Positions 36,101 to 49,082 of a stretch of DNA of 64,000 nucleotides are shown here, in pieces. The notes under the pieces are model-generated. The model did no database searches. It saw only the letters and a list, made by a program, of their open reading frames with translations, and had not been told where the DNA came from. Positions within the stretch are counted from its first letter, which is position 1. Each line of letters starts with the position of its first letter. Origin of the DNA: Ophthalmolycus amberensis (taxonomy: Eukaryota > Chordata > Actinopteri > Perciformes > Zoarcidae); contig JAFEUB010000796.1 of the NCBI GenBank assembly GCA_024529925.1, forward strand, positions 2,042,501 through 2,106,500, in the 5' to 3' direction. The position numbers and the translations under genes are program-made.

Positions 36101-39100
36101 TTACTGAAGAGGCTCCTTATCAAGTCTCTGTTTGGTTATCAAGGCTTATGTGTTTTGTTGTGAAAGAACTCGACGTTGTGAATATGAGGAGCTGCTTATT
36201 GTACGTAACTTGTTAGAAGGGAAGGCCACTGACTTCTCTACACTAGTTGGGACAATCTTTGGGAAAGGGGAGTGACAGAGTGAAGACTAGAGTTAAGGGG
36301 AGTGTGTCTTGGCACCAGACCTTTCATTCTGTTTACGGCTTTTAACAGAAATCTGATTAACGGAAGCATTTTAGGCAGAGTGACCTGGAGGAGGAGTGAG
36401 GAATGGGGGAGAGGAACAGACGCTTTCATTAAATCAGCAATCGATGCCAGCACTCCTCAGAGACCAGCACAGGAATATAGAAATGAAATAAAATGAAATA
36501 AAGGAGCCATTTCCCATGTTTATCGAGACTGTTTTGGTTGGAAGTGCACGATTGATGCCACATCACTTTACCTGAGCGAGTTGTCCTATCTCTAACCCTG
36601 ATCTTGTGTGCTTACACTGTTTTTTATTGTACTGTAGTAGTGACACGATTATATACATAACAAGATACCTGTCTTTGTCTGTGTTTTTTCGATTACAAGC
36701 AGGAATCATTTTAAGGATGAACAAAGTTGATGATCTGGCTTGTCAAACAGCCACCTTCCTGCTAAAAAGACATAATGCTATAGCTCAGTGATCAAAACAA
36801 GCCGTTTATGAGTGAAAATGATGAAACACTTGAGAATTTCCTCTGAAATGGACCTGAGGCGATGGCCTGAGGGGCTGCTGAGAGGGCCGTCTCTCCCCAG
36901 CAGATAGAGCCATTCAGCCCTGCATTATAGCCCCATTAGACATGGCTATCGCACTGAATGGTTTGCCTGCCATTGATGCCCTTTCTTATTACGGTTGTAC
37001 AAAAGCAAGGAGATTAGAGCTCATTATATGACGCCTCAAAAAACAAACACGTACAGTAGCGCTGCTATTGCAAGGTACATCTATTTTTAAGGGCACTAGC
37101 TGGTCATTAAAGGTTAGTGAGGGGTTAGTGGTTCAGATTCAGCCCGCTACCACAATGGACAGAGATGCGCTTGAGTATCGTGAAGTGTAATTCACCTGCT
37201 TCAGCACTTCAGTGTTGAGGAGGAAGAATGGTAATGATAACAATGCTGATTAAACAATACACGTGTGGGCCTGAAATTACTAAACCTCTGAGGCTGCAGC
37301 TCTGAGGAGTCTGTATAATGCATCATAATGAGACAATTTTGTCTGTTTCAAAATGTCCCATTATGCTGGTTTCTAACTTTCCCCCATGTTCTCTTTCCAG
37401 TACGATACAGAGGTAATGGTGAAGGAGGGAGGCAATTACTCGTACAGGCCGCAATCATTCATTTTCTTTAACATATGGATAATCACTTCTGTTTTAACAC
37501 CACTTTTGGAAAAGGGGAGAACTTCTGCAGACTGTATTGGAGCACATGTACCCTTATCCCTGTGACTAACGCCACTGTAACACAGAAAGATTGCCCCCTA
37601 GAGAGGGTTAGTCTGGTGAAAATAATCTGTCTACACAGTGGAGCAGCGTCAGTGATGCACTGTAGCAGCAGGAATCACTCTTTCAGCTCCGACAAGGATT
37701 TAGCTTTTGGCTCCTCGCGTGATGAATGGAGCGTAGAAATCACCTCACTATTGCGAGGATGAGCACGGAGAATGACACGGATGGGCAGGGGAACCACCGG
37801 TGGTTATCCGTTGACCAAACAGTGACGTGTTCTTCTGCAGTATTTGTGGTTTTTGGATGGTGATCTTGAGTAAATCCCAGGGACTTAGGAAGCAGGAGTG
37901 ATTGGATCATGGTGTGGTCGCCAGGTCATTCTGAAGTGTTTGGCCAGGCCACGGGAATGCCCGTTACAAACAGTAACATCCAGGCATAACTTTTAAAATT
38001 TGTGTGGTTCAACAAAATCCAAAGTGCAATGAAAGTCAAACGGCAACTCCCAAGTTGTGCCCCAACTCTATGTATTAATTTGTCCTCTCGGCCAGCTGGA
38101 TAAGTCATTTTTCGCTTACTTCAGCCATACTGCTCGTCCTGATTCATGCCTCTGATTTGCTTTGTGTAGGCTGATGGCGCTGCCATGAATGAATGGTTGA
38201 ATGGAGCGGAGGCAAGGGGAGGAGTGACAAGTCGAGTGGCTGCTACACTGATAAATAGCCTTGGTTTCATTTAGCTTCATCTGTTCAAGAGAGGCTCAGC
38301 ACTCTCTTCCTTTCAGCTTAAGAGTCCCATGGAGATTCTTATCCCTGAGCAAGTGGGATTGGTACACGGCTCTCCTCTTTGGGTAAGCACCTCTCCTTGA
38401 GCCACACGTCTAATGATCCTAGCCAGCATCTGGCGCAGGTGGCCTCAGTGATTCTTTATACTGGAAGAGGAATTGACAGCAAGCAGCGCATGTGAGCAGA
38501 GCGTGAGGGAGCGGGGAGCAGGAGGATTTTGGGTAGAGCGCAGAGCAGATATTTTGGTGCAGGTGGAGCGTCCCCTTACCTCCCGCTCTTAATTTTGCTA
38601 CGCCACCTGCCGCTCACTCCATGAGTTCGAAGCATGCCCGAAACCGACCCAGAAAGCATCTATGTTATGCACACCCACACTGTTTTGCCCGCCAGATTAC
38701 GTGATTTTTTTTTTAGATAAGACAGAAGAAATATTTACGTCATGCGTCCCTTTTTCAAGGGTGCAGTTCCTCTTGTTCGGATGGGTCTACTCTGCAGGTG
38801 CAGCTTTGGCCTGTGCTGAGACCTCCATAAACTCTGGTGGATCATTAAAGCAGCAGATGTGCTCCTAAGGGAGCTCGGAGGCATGCCAGGGAACAGGTTG
38901 AGAAGAATGCACTTATAAAAACAGGTAGGGACCGCCTTTGGGATCAGCAGCATACTATTGTGGTGCAGTCTGCAAATCGTCACGAACCCCTCCTTTCCTC
39001 AAGGAAGGACATAGATCGATGCCACCACATATTTAGCTGTCTTTGGTGAAACAAGAGAAGCTGAACAAAATGTTTATTATTGCCTAAAATACAATTCACA

Positions 39101-39693
39101 CTCACTACTTTTAGGATCATAGAACATTCAATCATGTGTCCAAAGGCCTGTTGAATCACCAACAGTGTATTGCAGAGTACATTCATTTGGTCCCCAATAG
39201 CGCCTGTCAGCAAAGGGTCTTTGGGATTCCTGAGAGAGTTTACACTGTGCTGTGTGAGATAATAGCATCTGTAAATTAGGTTTATAGGATACTCCCACAG
39301 CACCTGATACCCTATATTGTTGGCAAATTAGCATAAATACCATCATACCACCGAAACCATCATGATAAATTAACTTAATTTATTGCAAAAGACATGGTTC
39401 TGATATGCTTTGTCAAAAATGGTGACTCAAAAATTGACTCAAGATATGCCGGGCTTGACATAAATGCTTGTCCGCGGAAATTCAACTCTTTGTTTGGGCA
39501 AGTGGAATGCCTCTTGCAGTTGTCTGATCTTCGACTTTATTTATATTGTGATATAATGTATGTCTATCTATCTATTGACAGGGGAAAAAAATAATTGTGA
39601 TAACCTTAAAACAATGCGGACAAAATAGTGTTTATAGCACGTGTAATGGTAATATACAGCTGTAAGTGACCGCTACATTTTATTTATTTATTT
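36101..39693. other. Non-coding; possible regulatory sequence
   Basis: No exon was recognised. The block 36840-37020 is of higher complexity and GC than its surroundings and could be conserved non-coding DNA. A perfect 14-bp palindrome AACCACCGGTGGTT lies at 37792-37805. Confidence 0.35.
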
Positions 39694-39790
39694 ATAATAG
39701 TTGTGCTTTCTTCTTCTGCTATGGTTTAATGGCTCCCAGCCAGAAATATAGCACCACCAGCTGTTCATCTTTATGCGCTCAACTCAATAG
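39694..39790 (+). repeat. Dispersed repeat, copy 1
   Basis: TTCTGCTATGGTTTAATGGC, then CCAGAAATATAGCACCACCA and GCTGTTCATCTTTA, closely match the sequence at 42.24-42.33 kb and a widespread fish repeat. No coding capacity. Confidence 0.7.
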
Positions 39791-40970
39791 TGACGTAACA
39801 TTAGTGAATGCAAAAGCTCATTAACTGGCGTTTTCCTTTGCTGTTTTCTAGGGAAAACTAACAATTTGCAACATTTGAAAATCTGGTTTAACCTTCTAAC
39901 CATCATATCACCTGCCACCTCTGATTGTCAGCGATTCATGGATGGACTCTTCAGTCCCTTGGACACCAACAGGATGGAGATGCCCGCGTGTATAGACACT
40001 GTATCCTGGGAACGACTACCATATGGAGAAGAAGCACACTTTCATATGTTAGTCAGGTAATCAGCCCATCATCAGCTTTCTTCTGTGTGTTGCAATTAGC
40101 GGGGGAAATGGGAAGAAGAAAAGAGGAACCTATCTTGCCGAATTCCCAACAGAACGTTTTGTACTAGTTCGTCCAACTATACCGGTAAAAGTTCAGTTTA
40201 TTGAGTTAAACTCACTGAAAATCATGAACAGATTTGGCCGTGGAAGCACTGCTACTGCTAAGGGGGTCAAATTTGTAAAGCTGCAGAGAAGCTTTTTGGT
40301 CGTATTACCAAGCCCTTACACTCGACTCATCAAAGTCCCGAAACACTTCATTCATGAGTCTTCTCCAAGAATTCAGGGCACTTTAGACAAAATTTTGAGT
40401 TCATGTTGCCATTTATGACTGTTATTCCCCCCCCCCCAACCCTGTCCAATTTACCCCCATCTCTCCCTCTGCTTAGTTTGATATGCGTAAAGAATGCAAA
40501 TTAGCCACTTAGTAACCACATCAATTACCCACCTGGCCTCTTATCAGCCCCACTGTGTTGTTTGCAAAACACTCGTTATGGTCCTGTGGTGATGCAGGCG
40601 GACAGTCGTTGGTGGAGTCCTGCGTTGTGGTTCGCTCTGGAACCAATTAGTCCTCAATGCCCGCTGTCCTCTGAGACCAGTAAAACAGAGCAAGAGGCCG
40701 AGGCTTAAAACAATAATGTGCAACCAGGCCACACCTAAATAATGTGTCTATGTAAGTATATTATTAAAGAAGGCTCATGGTCAACACTACTAGACTTTAT
40801 CATAAAGCCAACACATTTAACACTGTGTGCATAATCCATGTATCACCCTATGGAGAAAAAACACACATACAGAGAGAGAATTGGAATAAGAGAAGTTGCA
40901 GAACAGAAGCCGTATTTCAATTTTATTTTTAGAGGCCAGTAATCTGCTCGCTACCTCTCCCCTGTGTCCC
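39791..40970. other. Non-coding, nothing recognised
   Basis: This contains a short poly-C run near 40428-40437 and short unconvincing open frames (39866-40167, 40224-40418). Confidence 0.4.
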
Positions 40971-41099
40971 CTGCTCTCGATAAGGTGACGTCAGCGCCTA
41001 GGCTTTTTCCGGCCCTCCTCTATTTCTAGAGGGAAGATCGTCCCGGTGTGATCCGGTTGTGAGCGAAGATAGGCCCGGGTATAGGTCCTATATCACAGA
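40971..41099 (+). promoter_or_regulatory. Candidate CpG-rich promoter with CRE and ETS motifs
   Basis: In about 130 bp there are around nine CpGs, a perfect cAMP-response element TGACGTCA (40986-40993) and an ETS-type TTCCGG core near 41008. Further CCGG sites follow, then at 41100 an ATG in good context (ACAGAATGGCAG). The ATG opens a 111-codon frame starting MAEQRDGEEEEEKQMEV, with a possible donor GGAG|GTGAAA at about 41147. I cannot name a gene for it. It may be a first exon, a lncRNA promoter, an enhancer, or an old CpG-rich insertion. Confidence 0.35.
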
Positions 41100-41749
41100 A
41101 TGGCAGAGCAGAGAGATGGGGAGGAGGAAGAGGAAAAGCAGATGGAGGTGAAACCGATCTGTCTCTCATTATGTCCTCTGTCTTTGTCAGATAACCCAGG
41201 AAACGTCTCAGACTTGTATGCAGCTTTTAAACAGCTTGATTTAGATCCACTCTTCTGCAGAAGCTTGCTCCATGAAACAAAAGAATTGTGGCATGTATTG
41301 TTAGACACAGGAACTTGTGTGCGAAGCATGCGAGTGTCACTGAGAGGGAGCCATGCGTCTGCACCTGTGCGTGCGAGTCATACAATCTGCTGTGGAAGCT
41401 GTTTCGATCTTATGAAAGGGACATGGCTTTGGTGAACCCTCAATAGATTCAACGTAACCTCCGATGTCAACCTCTCATCCCGTGACTTTTACTGTCCTGT
41501 ATGACCACCTTCATGCAAAACGTACAAAAGGTGAACGTTGTACTGTGTGTGCAACTGTCGGTGTATGTGTAATAACAGGCTGATGGCTACATTTATTAGG
41601 TTTATTTGCCAGGGACAATGCAATAAACTAATATTGCAACAGGTTACAATAATGATACAGATGTGTTGCATATAGGATTTCTGTGCCATGGCTAATTTGC
41701 AACCCTGGTCCCTGGTGAGGCTTTTCTCAGGTGGCAACCTCCGGGTCTG

Positions 41750-42440
41750 AAATGTAAAGTCGATGCGGAAGTGCCTTAAACTTGCATTATTTCTAATAGG
41801 GCGACTGAATGACCCTACTTTTCACTTCATTTATCATGAGTTAACATTGTAAACATGACGTTTATGGTCTCAATATCTTTAAGTCTTCTTCAATAGGCAT
41901 GATAAATCATGGTCCCATTCAGAGTAAAATAGACGATAAAGCAGGGTACACTTTAGGGCGGGGCTACCTTGTGATTGACAGGTCGCTACCCGGGCTTTGT
42001 CCAGTCTGAGTCTTGTCCGTGTTTTCGTCTAACAATTCCTCCACAGTGTGTTTTCAGTTCTTGAAAATTAATCTTCATGTTTTCGGTCACCTAAAAACAA
42101 ATTTAGTAGAGATACAGATAAAGCAAGGCCCTGCTGTAATATCGACTGGTTCACAAGTCAGAAAGAGCCGGTAAGTGAATGAAAAAAAAGCAGAAGAATT
42201 GTAAAAAATCGTTTTTATGCTTGGCTGAGGGGGGAAAAGTTTTTCTGCTTCTATGGTTTAATGGCACCCAGACGGAAAAATAGCACCACTACCTGTTCAT
42301 CTTCATCCTCAACTCAAAAGCTGTAAGGCTGCAGAGAAGCAGTGAAAGAGTGAGGCAGGGCTTTATCTCCCACCTTCAGGTCAACGTCTTCAGATGAAGG
42401 CTGAACAGAGCTGTGAACAAAAATACGAGCAGTAAGTCAG
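41750..42440 (+). repeat. Long teleost dispersed element
   Basis: The stretch starting with AAGTCGATGCGGAAGTGCCT, then TAGGGCGACTGAATGACC, GTTTATGGTCTCAATATC, AAGTCTTCTTCAATAGGCAT, TTTAGGGCGGGGCTACCTTG and TGATTGACAGGTCGCTACC, matches a high-copy fish repeat I recognise. It grades into TTCTGCTTCTATGGTTTAAT plus GGAAAAATAGCACCAC (42240-42330), the same module as at 39.7 kb. It has no coding region. Confidence 0.7.
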
Positions 42441-45400
42441 AAGGGTAAGTTTAATGCCATCAGAGGAAAGAGAAGGCCGACCATGACTGAAGTTAATAGT
42501 CTGATTTGTTGTGCTGATAAAAGCGCATGGGCCTGGGTTAAGGTGCGCTGGACTTTTATACAGCTTAGAGAGACTGCTGGTTCAAACCTGACTGGCCAAA
42601 TGAGGACATGCACATTTCACTGCCCTGCTCCAAAGTGGGTAAATGAGCGTGTACAGCCTGTGAGAGGGCCTGTGCAAAATGGAAATAGACTGGTTTCTGT
42701 TTAAAATAATAATGATTTAAGATTTATTTTGAAGTTAATCAGAATAAATACCACGACCACCAAGACATACCATACTACGAAAAAACCATTGGTTGAACAC
42801 AGCCAAGATATTTCCGAGGCAGCCATCTGAAGGCTAATACACACAGCTTTGGCAAGAAAGTCTTTTTTTTTCTCTCACTCTGGGCTTGTTAAAAAAGTGA
42901 AAAATGTTGACCTGCTAGCCGTACATTTCCCCTTTCCTTTTCTACAACTTCGTTAGCTGCACCTGTACATTGGAAGTCAGCCTCCTTTTTTCTTTTGCAC
43001 TTGTGCTTCAAATAAAACACTACCGGTACTTCAAAGACCACGCCATATGTGTATTTTCCACACTTTGGAATATGTAACATATTTAGTTTGGTGGTAATCA
43101 CTCACATATTGGGACAACAGAGGCAAAGTACGGACTGAGAGAGCGGGGCGCAGAGAGTCGCTGATGTTTTAAAACATGTATGGATGATTAATTACCTGGA
43201 GCTGCTGGTGGAAAATACTGGTTTTAAAGAACACAGAGAGAGACCGCACCAAAACCAATGTTTCCTCTCCTCCATTGGAATAATTGAAATTTGATTAAAA
43301 GGGAAATCAGAACAATCTTCTGCGTGGTAAGCAAAATATCCACAGTGGAATGCAAAAGTATCCTTTCCTCCTTCAACATGCTTAAGTTTCCCTCAGAGTT
43401 TGTACAGGGTCATTTGCCAAAGGACAAGAAGGGAAGTCATTATTGCCTTTTCCCTTTTACCTGAACCTCCAACAAATGCACATTACATTGAGTGAGGGGC
43501 AGTCAATCAATTGCGACCATACAATTACAATCTATCAACAAGGCTGTCAGGCTGAGCAGATCCCCAGGCTGGAGTTGGTAATGATGAGTTCAAACACCTG
43601 AAAAAGGTCTTTCAAGTCCCTTGTACTTTGCGTGTGTGTGTGTGTGTGTGTGGAGAGAGAGAGAGAGAGTGAGAAGGGCTTCAGCGGGGGGGGCGTGAGA
43701 GATAAAACAGGAAGGGAGAACGAGCTAAAGTCCCTTTAGTCTGCCTTTTTCCTCGCCACCGAATACATTGACAAAGGTCCTGTGGATTTCAGTAATGAGA
43801 GAAAGGTCTGAGCAGCTGCTGACCAGCCGATAAACCCCAGCTTTCTGTAGTGTAACATAAGTGGTGATTCATCCTCAGACCTGGTTGTCTCCTCTTGTTT
43901 GAGGAGTGCTGTGGAACAAACAACATACATCGTCCACTGAAGACAGACGTAAGACGGGAAGTACACTGACTGTTAATAAACTGGTGATTTAACATTGATC
44001 GTGGGTTCATTTCATTGAAGCTGACGTGTCATGAAGTTCCTAAAACAGTTTTACAAGGTATAATGCATTCAATTAATTTGCTTTCATTCTGTATTTCTTT
44101 GTATTTGTTTGAATTACTTTTGTGTTTGGCATTAATGTTTTTCCATCAGTCTCAAGATCTTTTATTTCTTTAAGATAGGATATAAACCCTTTGAGGTGGA
44201 GCCCCGCTCCGATGTGTGCTGTGGATGTGGACTTACAGGATATGTGTTTCTGAGGTGGAAGTGGAATTTTCTGACTTTGGAATAACAACACCCCACCTTT
44301 CACTGGCATGTCTTGGAGCAAATTCCTCCCCATTTGTAAGTCTTTATTTCCTGTCACAAACCCACAAGAACATATCAGACACTCCTCTATAGGCCCGACG
44401 TTTGAAACCAGGCTCCATAAATCCCCAAATTAGTTATTGCACTGGTCCAAACTGCACAGGATAGCAATGCTAAATAAATAAATGTCTGGCCTGGGCGATT
44501 GGGGGAAGTAGGGCTGCAGGAAATGGTTTACTTGGGGGTCTGAGTGCTTCCAGGTTGTCATTCCCTCTGATGGATCAGTGTGTTTTGGAATGTCCAAGTG
44601 GTGATCTGAAGTGTAGCTCTGGTTTCATATGGCTTAATAGGCTGGAGTGGGCCCAAGTCTAACCATGCCCAAATGGCCTTGATCATTGGAGCTCTGTGCA
44701 TGCTGTATCAAATCACTGGACTCTACCTATGGATAAAAGGGTGTGGGTGGACCGGGGACTATGTAATGCTTGTCTGTCTTTTCACCAAGGACTTTAAAGG
44801 TATTTTAAATCTTATGAACATAAACATCAACAAGGCAGTTTGCTCAGCCGTTAAACATTACGTAATTTACTACTGTTCTTTTAATATGGCATCTTCCCTT
44901 GAAACCTTGCAGATGACAGCTCCCCAAGGGGTGTGCTGTTGTTAGCCAGCACTCCCTCTTGTGTATCCAGTTTTTATCTTTAAACCCTTTTGAGTTCTTT
45001 AATTTGATTGGTAAATGTTGAACAATAAAACAAAAACAAGGCAAGAAGTGATGGAAACAATAATTAATAAACTTCCTCATGAAAAGCAGCTCAGTTCCAA
45101 CCACATCAGAACATCAATGTGTGTCTTCCTGCCACATAGATAACCAATATTATAGTAAAGCTGTCTAATTATGGGGTAAAATGAATACATAAACAAAGAA
45201 AGACAGGAAATATTATTCTCTCCGGCTCTGAACATGTGTCATAAGAGGTTGTAAAGACTTTTCCTGCATTAACACCTGCAGCAATTCCAAATAAATTTGG
45301 ACTTTACCTTTTTAAAAATGAGTTAATGCAAAAACAACTATAGACGTGATGTTGATGTATACCGCCTCAGGCAGTCCTCACTGTGTGTGTGTTGCATGTC

Positions 45401-47219
45401 TGAAAATATGTGTTTGTTTGTGTTTGAGTATAGCTGTTCGGCATGTAATACCACGGGGAGGTGTTTTAAAAGACTTTATGAGCTACTGTATTAGTATACA
45501 TGTTTACAGTTGCAGACTGAAGGAGACGCTCTGCCATAAGAATCGGAAGGAAAAAACTCCACATATCACCCAGTTTACAAGTTAATCCACATTTTATTAT
45601 GGCTGCTGAGCTGGCGAGGGGTAGATTAAAAACATGTTTTTGAGCAGGTTCATGAATCAACTATATTAAAGGGGAGATTAGTTTGCTTTAGAGATTAAGT
45701 GTGGACTCACCACAATATCATCTGCAGATTTAAATGTGTGCGACCTCTGCTTCCTAACACGTTGTTATATCTCTTCCTGTGGATTGTATCTGATTGTCGA
45801 GGACTTCTTATGCTCTCTCAGCATTATTCTGGGTGAGGAACTTTTCTTTTATTAGACGGGGCGCTGTCACACCTGGATTTAGAAGTAACTAAAGATTGGC
45901 GACGAGTCAAGCGCAGATGGAGATCATCTGGTAGAATCAAGTTCAGAAGGTCTTGACTCCTCCCCAATGAAGATGGCAAAATAGACCTCGTTTAACGTCT
46001 CTATTTAAGAATTGACTTTATAAACTGGCAGTTGAGTCATCTGGCAGGTGCAGTGTGTTTCTAAGCACTGTTTGCTGTTTAAACAGTCGCTGTGCAGCAC
46101 CTCTGCAATGACAGTCCAGACCCTTTCATCGCTGTGACTGCTGCTCTAGGAGCCCGGCCAAAATGATAACAATCCAAAGCAGGCCAGCACACGGACAACG
46201 CACTCTACCTGTGAGTTCTCTTTTCATCCTGGAGAAAAGACAGAAATATCAGACACATTAGCGAAGGAGAACTTTTCAACTAAGACAATGTTGTCCGTCA
46301 GGAGACCTGTACATTAAATCTTCTGCAGTTAGAAAAAGTCTGGACTGTTTCCCCCTCAAGCATGTGCAGACCAAAACCCTCACCCACTGGAACATGCACA
46401 CATCCACCCCACTCTCTCCCAAATCAACCCTAAACAAACCTGCTCTAACACCTCTCTGGGGGGACTTGTCGGTTGGCAGCTTATGGACCACACACAGACA
46501 TACACACACTCTCGCAGACTCACGCAAACACAAGTGCACACACAGGCAAATCCACACACTCTAATTTAATATCCATAACAACATAACCTTGAAGGATAAA
46601 ATACAGGAGTCATTTAAATGCTAATTTGTTTGTTAACATAACATCAAGATTCCGCACGGGACAGGTTACGGAACTAGGCTGTCACTTGATATGTATATTT
46701 TATTCTACTTTGTTATTTTTATTGGAACTTTGATTATGATAATACAAAACACTAAATAAAACATTAATATAAACAGGAAGGACTTGAGCAACATCTTTTA
46801 TGTATTCAGGTGCTTATTACCAGGAAATAAGGATGGTCGAGAAGGAAAGCAAAAGCAAAGGGCTTGAGGATTCTGTGGATGTGTCAATATTGAAACTGAT
46901 GTGCCAAATCATATTTATTTGTTTGGTACTTCATATGCACACCCTTTAACCTCTGAGTCTAAGAACAAGCACACAGTCCCATCAACCCTTTTGGTGTATG
47001 AGCATGGAAAATGAAGAGAATACAGATCAAGCTATAGTGATGGTATGTATTTCCTCTATGTAGTCCAATTGTGACTTCTGCAAGTAGATCAGTCTATTTT
47101 TATTCATCCTCTTTTAGCAAGTGTTATCATTTATGGTATTTTATTCTTGACTAATTTATAGCAGGGAGCAATTTTCCAGACCAGAAACCAGCAGCTTATC
47201 CGTAGTCATGATACTGGTA
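42441..47219. other. Non-coding with microsatellites
   Basis: This includes (GT)n followed by (GA)n at about 43632-43669, an 8-base G run near 43686 and CACA-rich DNA at about 46489-46558. Frames such as 44073-44357 - and 44673-44945 + show no domain. No RNA gene was recognised. Confidence 0.45.
43632..43669. repeat. (GT)n(GA)n microsatellite
   Basis: About ten GT units pass directly into about nine GA units. Confidence 0.9.
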
Positions 47220-47900
47220 TGAAGAAAAATGAATAATGATCCATATTGGCGGCTACAGATCCATGTATTGCTTGATTATAGTAGCTGGTCGACAAGGCTC
47301 CAGACTGGGTTTTTTTTTGCCACCGTCTCAAAAATCATTTCAACCGCTCTGTAAACCATCAGAAATTCTAAATGTTATCTATTTACGTTGTTCAAGTAAG
47401 TTTTTCTTCATAAAAACACAATTTAAATAATATAAATAAAATATTGTGTTTTCATTGAATCTTAGTTTTAATGATGTAAGTTAAACAGCTCATAATTCAT
47501 CTCTAATATCTATTTTATATATTATTTGTGAAAACATCATCTTCAAACAACTGGATTTATTCTAATTTTAATCAAAACTACATTTCACGAGATTCCATTT
47601 GAACACATTATGATAACGTTATAATTTACCTTCGCTCAATACTCCTTTTCACTGAACAGAGCCTGAACGCATCATAATGTAACGGAACAGAACCTTTGTT
47701 CTGCTCCTAAACACAGATTGGTTGATTATCAGAGATCGGTGACTAGAAAAGCATGAATGCCCGCCGATATTCAGTAAAGCTTTATTTCACACTGTGATGG
47801 TTAACGTTAAACTGTGTAATTAATCCGCGGTTCACACGCGTGCCGAACCGTGAAGGGATCCGTACGGATCGCAGCTCGACAGTGGGCCGTTACACCACTA
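47220..47900 (-). mobile_element. hAT-type MITE, copy A, one end missing
   Basis: Read on the minus strand from 47900, the element starts TAGTGGTGTAACGG and continues with CACGGTTCGG, GTTAACGTTAACCATCACAG, AATAAAGCTTTACTGA, AGTCACCGATCTCTGATAAT and CAACCAATCTGTGTTT. All of these are shared with copy B at 56337-56966. Similarity continues to GATCCATATTGG near 47240 and then stops, so about 100 bp including the second inverted repeat are lost. No coding sequence is present. The orientation is opposite to copy B. Confidence 0.85.
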
Positions 47901-47944
47901 GTGTACAGGTATCCTGTGGGGTTGTTGACCAATGGTAGTTCTAT

Positions 47945-47966
47945 GGGGGGGGGGGGGGGGGGGGGG
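47945..47966. repeat. Poly-G tract of 22 bases
   Basis: Twenty-two consecutive G on the plus strand, 44 bp beyond the end of MITE copy A. Confidence 0.9.
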
Positions 47967-48795
47967 CAAATGTTTTCATGAGGATTTATTCAATTTCTTA
48001 TCTCACACATCAGTAAGCAGATGCATGGAGGTAATGCAGTACACATCCCTGCCTATAATTAAAGTCCATTCACCAGTTAGTGGCGGTGACATGGCGGGAA
48101 ACTTAGCAATGAGGCAACAAAAGCAGGGAAGGAAACTAGAAAACATGGGTGTAAACCATGCAGGTTTCAAAATGTGTTACGAGGAATGAACCTAGGACTG
48201 TCGAGAATATTCAAAATTTGTATTTATAATTCATAAATAATATGCATTTGACTTGTTGAAAATCCAGCAGAAGCTAAGAGGGCCTATCACCTGTGAGTCA
48301 TTGCAAACTTGTGTGTCTTTGTATTTTTCATTCCATTGTTTAGCCCATAGTTTTCCCATGACCACCGATGCCCTCTGCATTAGAAACAAATAAAACCTCT
48401 CAACTTTTTTTTTTATTGGCCAAACCATTGTAGCACTTATAATTGCTGTCCATGTATGTGGAAGGCATGCTGTGGCAATGTGTCTTTTATACTCTGCAAA
48501 GGACAAAAAGAGATTTCTCTGTTGGAGACGATGAAAGCAGATATTGCTTGCAGCAGGTATGGGTGGTGTCAGTTGGGACAAAATTGGTGTCAATAAAATG
48601 GCCTGTAAGGAACAAAACTATAATGAAAAAATACAGGTTGGAGTTTTTTTCTTTTTTTTCCTTTTACAAAATTGCCCATCTACTTTATTGTCTCAAAATT
48701 AAGCCAGTGTATCACTGCCTTTCGTGGTTGTCGACCCCATAGTGAGTTATGGGACATCTGATGCATTGGTGGCAGAAATGATCAATTGGGGTATT

Positions 48796-48822
48796 GTGTG
48801 TGCGTGTGTGTGTGTGTGTGTT
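48796..48822. repeat. (GT)n microsatellite
   Basis: GTGTGTGCGTGTGTGTGTGT-type tract with a single interruption. Confidence 0.9.
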
Positions 48823-49057
48823 TGCACGTGCGAGTTTATCCAATTTATGTTCCCTCCTCTGTCGGTCTGTCTCTTCGTCTGTTTATCACTGTGTCTGTCT
48901 AAAATGCTCCAGTAACACAAAGCCCTCCAGTGTGCTCTCATCAGAGACGGACGGCCTTGGCCGGTGGAAGTATAAACTCCAGCATTGCCGATACCACTGA
49001 TGTGAGTGAGAAATGTTAACAGGACGAACACTTTAGCTGGAGAGTTGTGGTGGTAAT

Positions 49058-49082
49058 GGGGGGGGGGGGGGGGGGGGGGGGG
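49058..49082. repeat. Poly-G tract of 25 bases
   Basis: Twenty-five consecutive G on the plus strand, the longest homopolymer in the window, about 1.1 kb from another 22-base G run. The proline and glycine runs in overlapping frames are caused by it. Confidence 0.9.
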
